Assembly: GCA_903904615.1 (NCBI GenBank)
Contig: CAIVDG010000382.1
Location: forward strand, 1 to 37,462
From: an uncultured Acidimicrobiaceae bacterium
GTDB lineage: Bacteria > Actinomycetota > Acidimicrobiia > Acidimicrobiales > Ilumatobacteraceae
Direction of reading: 5' to 3'
DNA: 37,462 nt
Part shown: positions 1 to 9,994 of the stretch, in pieces
Position numbering within the stretch: the stretch's first letter is position 1
How the letters are laid out: each line of letters begins with the position of its first letter
Made by a program: the position numbers and the translations under genes
Notes under the pieces: generated by a model
What the model was told of the DNA's origin: nothing
The model's input: the letters and a program-made list of their open reading frames with translations, nothing else
Database searches by the model: none

Positions 1-440
1 GCACCTTGCTGCGGTGTGAAACTGATGGTGAAGTTGCCTGGGTCATAAATGGCGGTCGGTGGAATGTCGACCTGTTGTCCGGGCTTCAACGAGTTGCCTT
101 GAGACGCCAGTTCGTCGAGGCGGGTGGTCGTTAGCTCAATTCCATCGATCACAAGACTGGCTTCGTACCCCTCAACGAAGTCCACGAAGATCTGGCTTTG
201 CTGCAACACCTGATCGCCAGGACCAGGGGTCATCATCTCAATGCTGGCTGGCAGGCGCTGGGCCTCGCGACCCGTGATGCCTGCTCGGAACCCGAAAAAG
301 GTGATGGTGAGGCCCACGGCCACTCCGGCGCTCACCAGGAGATTTTGCTTATTTATTGGGCGTTTCACGGCTCCATTCTCGCCGAAGAATGCCCTCGATA
401 CACCTCTCCAAGCGTCACACGCTAGGTTCTCAGGGGTCAT
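1..440 (-). CDS. Partial hypothetical membrane-anchored protein (continues past window start)
   Basis: Not in ORF track (runs off edge). Minus-strand translation is open: MTPENLACDAWRGVSRAFFGENGAVKRPINKQNLLVSAGVAVGLTITFFGFRAGITGREAQRLPASIEMMTPGPGDQVLQQSQIFVDFVEGYEASLVIDGIEL... One N-terminal hydrophobic segment. Start is ATG at 440 or GTG at 368. Confidence 0.6.
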   Translation of the reverse strand, partial: MTPENLACDAWRGVSRAFFGENGAVKRPINKQNLLVSAGVAVGLTITFFGFRAGITGREAQRLPASIEMMTPGPGDQVLQQSQIFVDFVEGYEASLVIDGIELTTTRLDELASQGNSLKPGQQVDIPPTAIYDPGNFTISFTPQQG

Positions 441-2520
441 GCGAGACCCAGAGAACATGCCCGGCACCGTCCTTGGTGGGCGCTACCAGCTCGACCAGTT
501 GAGGCTTGAAGCCCAATCCATGTCGGGCGTGATGTTGTTTGACGCCACTGACTTGTCCTCCCAAGCCGAAGTTTCGGTACGTGTAGTCCCCGTAGAGCGC
601 CTCATCGACCCCACACTTGGCTCCACCACCCCAGCCGATGCCGAAGAGGCATTTGAGCGCCAGGTAGACGTGGCATCCAGTTTGCGCCACCCCTGTATCG
701 AGGCCGTCCTCGATCATGGCGACGCCATTTTGGATGGCGAGAAGTATGTCTATTCCGTTGGCGAGCGTCTCGGTGGGGGCTCGCTTCGAGAGTTCCTCGA
801 CCGTGGACGCCGACTCACACCATCTCAGGCACTCATCGTCGGCGTTGACATTTGTCGTGCACTCGACGCAGCAGCCAAGCAGGGAATTACCCACGGCGAT
901 CTTCGCCCCTCGCGTTTGGTCTTTGGTCTCGATCGGCGAGTTCGCCTCGTTGGGTTTGGTGCCCCGCTTCGCCCACTCGATTCCTTGGGTCTTGAGCAAG
1001 CAACATACGCAGCACCCGAGCTAGCCGAAGGTGGAGCACGCGGAGCATCATCCGACGTGTACTCACTGTCGCTCATTCTCATTGAAGCAATGACAGGCGA
1101 TGTGCCGTTCGCTGGCGACACCGTTGCAGCATGTTTCGCAAATCGTTCTGGCAAGTTGCTTCCCGTGAACGCAGACTTTGGCGCGCTCGCACAAGTTCTT
1201 GAACGCGCCGGACGTCCCGATGCAACCGAGCGTTTCTCTCCACGTGAGATGGGAACTGCGTTAGTACAAGCAGCCGAGTCAATGGCGCGCCCAACTCCTA
1301 TCGATGTTGTTGGTGGTGGATTGTTTGACGAAGCAATTGCCGAACCAATTGCGGCTCCCGTATCAACAGAGCCAGAAGTACTTCAGCCAGTTCCGAACAT
1401 TGCGCCGAATGAACCAATTCTCATCCGCACAACACCAAAGACCGACACCACTGGCCCAATTGCAGTGTCACCAGTTGTCGACCCCACCGATCCAACGGGT
1501 ACACCGCTCACAATCGGCGGCGACGACACCGGTCCTATTGCTCTCGATGCAGATTCGTTGCGCGAACTTGCTGCCGACGATCCAACAACTCAAGTAGTGC
1601 GACCAAAGAAACGTTGGGGACGCCGCATTGGAATTCTTGCTCTCGTCATTGTGCTTCTCGCAGGTGGCGGAGCGGCTGCTTACTTCACGGTGTTGAATCC
1701 GAAGAATCCAGTTCCACAACTCATTGGTCTCACTGAAGCGGAAGCTCGTAATCAGGTCTCGCAATTTGGTTGGGGCGTCAGCATTGTGAAGGAGCGCAGC
1801 GACGAAGTGGCGGCTGGGCAAGTCATTCGCACCGACCCAGTTCTTGGATCCAACTTGGCCAAGCGTGACTCACTCACGTTGGTTGTCTCCGAAGGCCCCA
1901 CCTTGTCAGTTCTTACCGAACTCACTGGCCTCACTGCTGATGCAGCAAAAGCACAACTTGCAGAACTCGGACTACAGGTAGCGCAAGCCGATGTCCCAGA
2001 CGAAACAATCCCTGTTGGTGTGGTTATCTCGTGGAGCATTCCCGATCAACCAACCTTGAAGACAGGCGACTCTGTAGTGAAGGGAACCTCTGTTGCAGTC
2101 AATGTTTCCAGTGGTCCAGCGCTGCGTGATGTTCCCAACCTTGTGAACACCACGGTTGCAGAAGCCACCGCGAAACTCACAGAGATGGGTCTGCTCGTGG
2201 TGGAAGGTCCGCAAGCAGGTCACCCTGAAATTGCTGCCGGCAAGATCTCGGCGCAGGTTCCTGCAGCAGGCGAAAAGCTTGCACGTGGCGGCACGGTCAC
2301 CATCACGGTGTCTAAGGGACAAATCACCACACTCATCCCGACCATCTACGGAAAAGACTTTGCCACGGTGAAGCAACGCCTTGAAGGAGCCGGAATGGTG
2401 ATCGGCAAGGTCACGGGCAACAAGAACCGCGGTCTCAAATCAGCCGCCATTGACGGGAAAGTTGTACGCAATTACGCGCGCGTGGTGGTCGGTAAGACAG
2501 TCGACCTGACGTTCCCCTAA
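439..2520 (+). CDS. PASTA-domain serine/threonine protein kinase-like protein, probable pseudokinase
   Basis: Kinase-like N-domain (HGDLRPSRL, GFG, YAAPELAEGG...SDVYSL), TM segment RIGILALVIVLLAGGGAAAYFTVL, then 3-4 PASTA repeats. The ORF-track start at 241 is probably too early; ATG at 439 or 457 is better. Confidence 0.85.
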   Translation: MRDPENMPGTVLGGRYQLDQLRLEAQSMSGVMLFDATDLSSQAEVSVRVVPVERLIDPTLGSTTPADAEEAFERQVDVASSLRHPCIEAVLDHGDAILDGEKYVYSVGERLGGGSLREFLDRGRRLTPSQALIVGVDICRALDAAAKQGITHGDLRPSRLVFGLDRRVRLVGFGAPLRPLDSLGLEQATYAAPELAEGGARGASSDVYSLSLILIEAMTGDVPFAGDTVAACFANRSGKLLPVNADFGALAQVLERAGRPDATERFSPREMGTALVQAAESMARPTPIDVVGGGLFDEAIAEPIAAPVSTEPEVLQPVPNIAPNEPILIRTTPKTDTTGPIAVSPVVDPTDPTGTPLTIGGDDTGPIALDADSLRELAADDPTTQVVRPKKRWGRRIGILALVIVLLAGGGAAAYFTVLNPKNPVPQLIGLTEAEARNQVSQFGWGVSIVKERSDEVAAGQVIRTDPVLGSNLAKRDSLTLVVSEGPTLSVLTELTGLTADAAKAQLAELGLQVAQADVPDETIPVGVVISWSIPDQPTLKTGDSVVKGTSVAVNVSSGPALRDVPNLVNTTVAEATAKLTEMGLLVVEGPQAGHPEIAAGKISAQVPAAGEKLARGGTVTITVSKGQITTLIPTIYGKDFATVKQRLEGAGMVIGKVTGNKNRGLKSAAIDGKVVRNYARVVVGKTVDLTFP

Positions 2521-2566
2521 TCTCGTGTTACTCGGCGATTCATCGCCACAGTGAGAGGGAATAATC

Positions 2567-3457
2567 ATGGGTGCATTAGACGGACGCGTAGCAATCATCA
2601 CGGGTGCGGGGCGCGGTATTGGCCGTGAACACGCACTTCTCTTTGCCGCAGAAGGCGCAAAGGTTGTTGTTAACGACCTCGGCGGAGCCAACGATGGCAC
2701 CGGTGTAGATGCAACTCCTGCGCAACAAGTAGTGAATGAAATTGTGGCTATGGGTGGCGAAGCAATTGCCAACTACGACAACGTTGCCGATTGGGAAGGC
2801 GCACAGCGCATGGTGAATGCCGCTGTAGAAACCTTTGGTGATTTAGACATTCTTGTGAACAACGCTGGCATCCTGCGCGACCGCGTGTTGGTGAACATGT
2901 CGGAAGCAGAGTGGGACGCAGTGATTGCTGTTCACTTGAAGGGACACTTTGCACCATCACGTTGGGCCGCTGCATATTGGCGCGAACAGCACAAGGCGGG
3001 AAGCACACGTCCACGCAACATTGTTCACACATCGTCAACTTCCGGATTGTTCGCAAACCCAGGTCAGGCAAATTACGGCGCGGCGAAAACAGGTATTGCA
3101 ACGTTCAGTCAGATTCTTGCGAAAGAGTTGGTGCGCTACAACGTGAAGAGCAACTCCATCGCCCCCGCTGCACGTACTCGTCTCACCGAAGCCACACCAG
3201 GCCTCGGTGACAGAATTGCTGCACCAACAAATGCTGCGCAGTTCGATGACTGGGATCCCGCAAACATCTCTCCGCTCGTTGCATATCTTGCGTCTGCCGA
3301 TTGCCATTTCACGGGTGAGACCTTCTTTGTGAAGGGTGGAGAAGTCACGCGTGTGCGCAGTTGGGAACGTGCAGAGACCGTCGAACAAAATGATCGTTGG
3401 AAAGTGTCCGAACTCACAGCAGCCATGAAAGATATGGCCGCAAAGGTGAACAAGTAG
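2567..3457 (+). CDS. Short-chain dehydrogenase/reductase (SDR)
   Basis: TGAGRGIG nucleotide-binding motif, NNAG motif, YGAAKTG catalytic Tyr-Lys. Confidence 0.9.
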   Translation: MGALDGRVAIITGAGRGIGREHALLFAAEGAKVVVNDLGGANDGTGVDATPAQQVVNEIVAMGGEAIANYDNVADWEGAQRMVNAAVETFGDLDILVNNAGILRDRVLVNMSEAEWDAVIAVHLKGHFAPSRWAAAYWREQHKAGSTRPRNIVHTSSTSGLFANPGQANYGAAKTGIATFSQILAKELVRYNVKSNSIAPAARTRLTEATPGLGDRIAAPTNAAQFDDWDPANISPLVAYLASADCHFTGETFFVKGGEVTRVRSWERAETVEQNDRWKVSELTAAMKDMAAKVNK

Positions 3458-3481
3458 GGCACTACCCTCGGTAGTCCCCCC

Positions 3482-4987
3482 ATGAACCCCCAGAAACGAC
3501 ACCAGGAAGAACTCACTCCGCACGGCCGTTCCACCATCACGGTGGAGCAGGCAGGTGTAGACGAAATCTCTGTCGTCCCGTGGACTCAAATGATTCCGCG
3601 GCGTCTGGCGCGCAAGGTGGGCCTCACTCGCAAGTGGGCCACGTTCATCGTGGTGCTGGCGGGTCTCTTCACAACAAGTTCCACCATCACGGTGTTGGTG
3701 GTATCTCTCGAGACCATTGCGAAAGATTTGAACTCGTCGGTGAGTGTTCTGAACTGGTCAATCACAGGCCCCATGTTGGCGTTCGGCGTTGTTGGTCCGG
3801 CGTACGGAAAAATTGGTGACCTCTACGGCCATAAAAAGGTCTATGTCTTTGGTCTGCTCTTTTCTGGAGTCTTTGCGCTGGCAACAGTGTTTGCGTGGAA
3901 CGCGCCGAGCATGGTGTTCTTCCGCTTAATGTCCGCCGTCTGTGGTTCTGCAACTGGCCCAGCAGCTATGGCATACATCAACCGTTTGTTCGATCCACAA
4001 GAACGTGTTCGCCCTATGGGTCTGTGGAGTTTTACAACAGCTGGTGCTCCCGTGCTCGGTGTTGTTTTTGGCGGACCACTGGTGGAGAGCATTGGCTGGC
4101 GAATGATTTTTGTCATTCAGGCGCCGCTTCTGTTGGGCGCATCGCTTCTTGCATGGAATCTATTGCCACAGACCAGCCGAATGAAGAATGTGAAGTTCGA
4201 CATTTGGGGTTCAGTCACACTCGGATTTGGTGCAACGTTCTTGTTGTTCACCATTAACCGTGGACATTCATGGGGCTGGACATCTCCCGCCATCCTTGGT
4301 CTTGGCGCGTTCGCCATTACGTCTCTGTGGGTGTTCATTCGTGTTGAAAAGAAAGTGGAAGCCCCGCTGTTGCCGCTTGCGTGGTTACGAAACGGAAACA
4401 TCGTTCTTCCTATGTTGATTCAGGCACTTCTGAACTTTGCATACATGGGCGGATTCATTGTGGTCCCACAAATGTTGGAACGTGGGCTTGGTATGACAAC
4501 AGCACACATTGGTCTGCTCGTTATCGCCCGACCTCTCACGTTCTCCATCATCGCGCCACTTGCAAGTTTCTTTACTATGCGTGTGGGCGAGAGAGTGTCG
4601 GGCGTTCTTGGTGCTACCGGAATTCTCGGTTCGATGATTCTTCTCAGCACTATCCGTGGCGGAGCATCAGACTTGCTGGTCATCATCGGTTTGGGTTTGT
4701 CCGGACTTGGCTTTGGAATTGCTGGCCCAGCGCTCACGGCACTCGTATCAAACGCAGTGGATGACGACTCTGTAGGTGTCGCTGGAGCCATGCAGCAGTT
4801 ACTGAGCCAGATGGGTGCGGTTCTTGGTTCAACCGTCATGATTTCCATTCAGGAAATGACATCGGGTAGTGGTCTAGTAGAGAGTTACTCGTACGGACTT
4901 TTGGCCGGTGCTGTCACTGCAATTGTGGGTGTGGTGTTGGCTATGAAACTCACGCCAACAGACAGAAGTATTCAGCACGCAAATTAG
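3482..4987 (+). CDS. MFS transporter, DHA2/EmrB-like
   Basis: 501 aa, many TM segments; motif A-like GKIGDLYGHKKVYVFG. Confidence 0.85.
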   Translation: MNPQKRHQEELTPHGRSTITVEQAGVDEISVVPWTQMIPRRLARKVGLTRKWATFIVVLAGLFTTSSTITVLVVSLETIAKDLNSSVSVLNWSITGPMLAFGVVGPAYGKIGDLYGHKKVYVFGLLFSGVFALATVFAWNAPSMVFFRLMSAVCGSATGPAAMAYINRLFDPQERVRPMGLWSFTTAGAPVLGVVFGGPLVESIGWRMIFVIQAPLLLGASLLAWNLLPQTSRMKNVKFDIWGSVTLGFGATFLLFTINRGHSWGWTSPAILGLGAFAITSLWVFIRVEKKVEAPLLPLAWLRNGNIVLPMLIQALLNFAYMGGFIVVPQMLERGLGMTTAHIGLLVIARPLTFSIIAPLASFFTMRVGERVSGVLGATGILGSMILLSTIRGGASDLLVIIGLGLSGLGFGIAGPALTALVSNAVDDDSVGVAGAMQQLLSQMGAVLGSTVMISIQEMTSGSGLVESYSYGLLAGAVTAIVGVVLAMKLTPTDRSIQHAN

Positions 4988-5391
4988 GCGGTGATGCTCT
5001 TTATTTCTGCTGCTACAACTGCGGCGGTGTCTGTTTGAGGAATTGCTGTTTGCATCAGCATTAAGCGAGTGATGTCGCCCTCTACCTTGATGCGACCTTG
5101 CATGAAAGCTTGCATGCTGGCTGTGGGGTCCTGGTCGACGAACAATTGACGCGCGGTGTCGTAGTCGGTGGTGACGGTGAGGTCAGCTGCATCGAGTTCG
5201 CCAAGTTCCATATCCAACGTGCCAGACGAAGTGTCGATATAGGCCTTCACGGTCCCATCACCAAAAGGCACCTTTGTGGTGACCACGTTGATTCGCACCA
5301 CAGCATCGATGCGGGGGACGTCTCCGGCGTACCTGTGACGAATGTCGCGGGCTGCCTCAATCCACTGATCGGAGAGAAATGCGTGGCTCAT
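4984..5391 (-). CDS. SCP2 sterol-binding-domain-like protein
   Basis: 135 aa with DLTVTTDYDTARQLFVDQDPTASMQAFMQGRIKVEGDITRLM, resembling SCP2-type domains. Overlaps the MFS stop by 4 bp, convergent. Confidence 0.6.
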   Translation of the reverse strand: MSHAFLSDQWIEAARDIRHRYAGDVPRIDAVVRINVVTTKVPFGDGTVKAYIDTSSGTLDMELGELDAADLTVTTDYDTARQLFVDQDPTASMQAFMQGRIKVEGDITRLMLMQTAIPQTDTAAVVAAEIKSITA

Positions 5392-5469
5392 AGTGTCCTT
5401 TTGTGAACGGTTCTTTACGGATTGTCAAACGACGTCGCAATCTACGACGCTAACGGCGAGAATTGACCA

Positions 5470-7044
5470 ATGGCACGAATTTTGGTCTCTGAAGAACTCG
5501 CCGAGGGCGGCCTCAACAAGTTGAGGGCTGCGGGGCACGAGGTGGACGTTCAGACTGGTTTGTCTCCAGAGCAACTGCACTCCGTCATCAAGGGCGCACA
5601 CGCACTTATCGTTCGCTCTGCAACGCAAGTTGACGACGCACTTCTTGCTGCCGCTGATTCGCTCATGGTGGTGGGTCGCGCCGGAGTTGGATTGGACAAC
5701 GTCGATGTTGAATCGGCAACACGTCGTGGAGTCATGGTGGCCAATGCGCCCGAGTCAAACATTGTGTCGGCAGCAGAACACACCATGGCCATGTTGTTGG
5801 CTGTTGCGCGCAACGTGCCGCAAGCACACGCTGCACTCACACAAGGTCGCTGGGAGCGAAGCAAGTGGGAAGGCGTCGAGCTGTTCGACAAAACACTTGG
5901 CGTTGTGGGACTTGGTCGTATCGGAAAACTGGTTGCGCAACGCGCTGCAGCATTCGGTATGCGCATTGTTGCCTTCGACCCATTTGTGTCTGAAGAACGT
6001 GCACGTGCAATGAATATTGAATTGCTTGAACTGGATGCATTGGTGGAACGTGCCGACTTCATCACCATTCACCTCCCAAAGAACAAAGACACGGTGAATT
6101 TGTTCAACGCGGACATGTTCAAGAAGGCAAAGTCCTCTTTGCGCATCATTAATGTGGCTCGTGGCGGAATCATTAACGAAGCAGATCTTGCAGACGCAGT
6201 GAAGAACGGTGTCATTGCTGGTGCTGCGTTGGACGTGTTTGACAAGGAACCAACCACAGAATCTCCGTTGTTTGATGTTCCGGGAATTGTCGTGACACCA
6301 CACCTCGGTGCCAGCACAACTGAGGCGCAAGATCGCGCTGGTCTCGACATTGCAGATCAAATCACGCTTGCATTAGCCGGAGACTTTGTTCCGTATGCCG
6401 TGAACATCTCTGCAGCCGACGCAAATGAAACTTTGAAGCCGTACTTGCCTCTTGCAGAGCGCTTGGGCCGACTGTTCTCGTCTGCTGCTGAAGCAAACAT
6501 TTCTGAACTTGAAATCATCGCTACGGGCGAGATTGCTGGTTACGACACACGCATCCTCACGTTGTCCGTCTTGAAGGGATTCTTCTCGGCACGTCATTCC
6601 GACGCGGTGACGTACGTGAATGCTCCGCAAATTGCTGCCTCGCAGAACGTGGCTGTGAAGGAAACCTTGGTGTCAGGTGCCGGGGCAAATAGCGACTACG
6701 TCAACCTCATTACGTTGCGTGCTGGTTCGCACAGCATTGCAGCAACGTTGGTAGGGCCGCGTCGTCAAGCACGCATCGTCATGGTGGACGACCACATGAC
6801 CGACGTTCCACCGTCTGAGCACATGCTGGTAGTTCGCAACGACGACCGTCCGGGTGTTATTGGACTCGTGGGAACACTGTTGGGAACACACAATGTGAAC
6901 ATCGCAGACATGGATGTGGGTCGTTCCGACCTTCCGGGTACTGCACTAATGGTGATCTCACCAACGGCAGAAGTCACCGACGAGGTGTTGGCAGAGCTGC
7001 GCGCTCAGCCAGGCATCATTGAAGTGACCTCGCTGTACGCGTAA
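5470..7044 (+). CDS. serA: D-3-phosphoglycerate dehydrogenase, long form with C-terminal ACT domain
   Basis: VGRAGVGLDNVDVESATRRGVMVANAPESN, GLGRIGKLVAQRA, C-terminal ACT (MLVVRNDDRPGVIGLVGTLLG). Confidence 0.95.
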   Translation: MARILVSEELAEGGLNKLRAAGHEVDVQTGLSPEQLHSVIKGAHALIVRSATQVDDALLAAADSLMVVGRAGVGLDNVDVESATRRGVMVANAPESNIVSAAEHTMAMLLAVARNVPQAHAALTQGRWERSKWEGVELFDKTLGVVGLGRIGKLVAQRAAAFGMRIVAFDPFVSEERARAMNIELLELDALVERADFITIHLPKNKDTVNLFNADMFKKAKSSLRIINVARGGIINEADLADAVKNGVIAGAALDVFDKEPTTESPLFDVPGIVVTPHLGASTTEAQDRAGLDIADQITLALAGDFVPYAVNISAADANETLKPYLPLAERLGRLFSSAAEANISELEIIATGEIAGYDTRILTLSVLKGFFSARHSDAVTYVNAPQIAASQNVAVKETLVSGAGANSDYVNLITLRAGSHSIAATLVGPRRQARIVMVDDHMTDVPPSEHMLVVRNDDRPGVIGLVGTLLGTHNVNIADMDVGRSDLPGTALMVISPTAEVTDEVLAELRAQPGIIEVTSLYA

Positions 7045-7049
7045 GGCTT

Positions 7050-7859
7050 TTAGCGAGCGGCGTTCAGGGCGTCGCGAGTTTCTTTAGCCACGCGCGCTGC
7101 ACCTTCAATGCCGCCGTCTGCGTACAAGATTGCGCGCGATGAGTTCACAATGAGTCCGTTGCCCGTAGAACTTGCGCCATTCGAGACAACCTGAGCGGGG
7201 TCTCCGCCTTGCGCACCAACGCCGGGAACAAGTAGCGGCATGTCGCCAACAATGGCACGCACTTCTGCAAGCTCTTGCGGATACGTGGCGCCGACAACTA
7301 GTGACACGTCACCGTGTTGCGACCATTCGTTGGCTGCCCGTTGTGCAACGTGTTGATACAACGGTGTTCCATCAATGAGTTGCGACTGAAATTCACCACT
7401 GCCAGCGTTCGATGTGCGGCACAAAACAATGGCGGCTCCATCGGGATGTTCTAGGAACGGCTGAATGGTGTCGCCACCCATGTAAGGGTTCACGGTGACT
7501 GCGTGTGCGCCGTAACGCTCGAATGCTTCACGCGCGTACATCTTTGCGGTGTCGCCAATGTCGCCGCGTTTTGCATCGAGGATGAGCGGAATAGTGGGGT
7601 AGGCCTCACGGATGTACTCACAAATTGCGAGAAGGTCGCATTCGGCAGTGATGGCGGCGAAGTAAGCGATCTGTGGTTTGAAGGCGCACGCGTATTCAGC
7701 TGTTGCGTCAACAATGTCTTTCAGAAAGAGAACAATGCCGTCTTCGTGATGGTGATACTCAATGGGGATGCGCGCTTGGTCGGGGTCAAGACCCACGCAC
7801 AACAACGAGCCCGATGCGTCCCAGCGTTGCTCAAGAAGTTCGCGAAACTTCAATGTCAC
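7050..7859 (-). CDS. pyrF: Orotidine 5'-phosphate decarboxylase, subfamily 2
   Basis: LLCVGLDPDQARIP, ILDAKRGDIGDTAKMYA, TVNPYMGGD. GTG start at 7859 (VTLKFRELLEQ) overlaps the ferredoxin stop (GTGA). Confidence 0.9.
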   Translation of the reverse strand: MTLKFRELLEQRWDASGSLLCVGLDPDQARIPIEYHHHEDGIVLFLKDIVDATAEYACAFKPQIAYFAAITAECDLLAICEYIREAYPTIPLILDAKRGDIGDTAKMYAREAFERYGAHAVTVNPYMGGDTIQPFLEHPDGAAIVLCRTSNAGSGEFQSQLIDGTPLYQHVAQRAANEWSQHGDVSLVVGATYPQELAEVRAIVGDMPLLVPGVGAQGGDPAQVVSNGASSTGNGLIVNSSRAILYADGGIEGAARVAKETRDALNAAR

Positions 7860-8047
7860 TCTTCGATGGTGATGGCTGCTGTGGGGCACATGTCTGCCGC
7901 TTGACGAGCAAGATCGGCATTCGCACCTTCTGGGTTCTCTTGCAAGATGTAGAGGTATCCGTCGGAACGTACTTCGAATACTTCGGGAGCAATTTGCGAA
8001 CATGCACCGGTTGAGGCACACACATTGAAATCGACAACAACTTTCAT
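7856..8047 (-). CDS. Small ferredoxin, [3Fe-4S]/[4Fe-4S] type, with CxxTxxC...CP motif
   Basis: 63 aa: MKVVVDFNVCASTGACSQIAPEVFEV...ADMCPTAAITIEE. Confidence 0.88.
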   Translation of the reverse strand: MKVVVDFNVCASTGACSQIAPEVFEVRSDGYLYILQENPEGANADLARQAADMCPTAAITIEE

Positions 8048-8074
8048 GACACCCTCCTTGGGTTCGTTCCCAAA

Positions 8075-9874
<1,800 letters not shown>

Positions 9875-9910
9875 TTACATAAGGAGGAGGAGGCTGGAGG
9901 ACAACGTCAT
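9875..9910 (-). CDS. leuA leader peptide MTLSSSLLLLM
   Basis: Minus strand ATG ACG TTG TCC TCC AGC CTC CTC CTC CTT ATG TAA: five Leu codons in 11, four consecutive, directly upstream of hairpin and terminator. Confidence 0.85.
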   Translation of the reverse strand: MTLSSSLLLLM

Positions 9911-9934
9911 TGCTGGTCAGGCTATACGCCAAAG

Positions 9935-9972
9935 CGGCCGAGCGCCACCCCAAAGGGCGCAGCGCCCGGCCG
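9935..9972 (-). terminator. GC-rich hairpin downstream of homospermidine synthase-like gene (possible terminator lacking a T run)
   Basis: CGGCCGGGCGCTGCGCCC...GGGGTGGCGCTCGGCCG can form a stem of about 14 bp including wobbles. Confidence 0.45.
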
Positions 9973-9994
9973 TTCGTACTTTGTCTATGAAGCC

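Noticed and set aside
241-438. N-terminal 66 aa of the track kinase ORF
   Set aside because: Overlaps a coherent opposite-strand membrane-protein ORF, and homology begins after MRDPENMPGTVLGGRYQL.
2527-2547. Small GGCGAT/ATCGCC hairpin before the SDR gene
   Set aside because: Short stem with 2-nt loop and no T run; insufficient for a terminator call.
3035-3589. Minus-strand ORFs (184 and 134 aa) opposite the SDR
   Set aside because: Shadow ORFs of a clear SDR gene.
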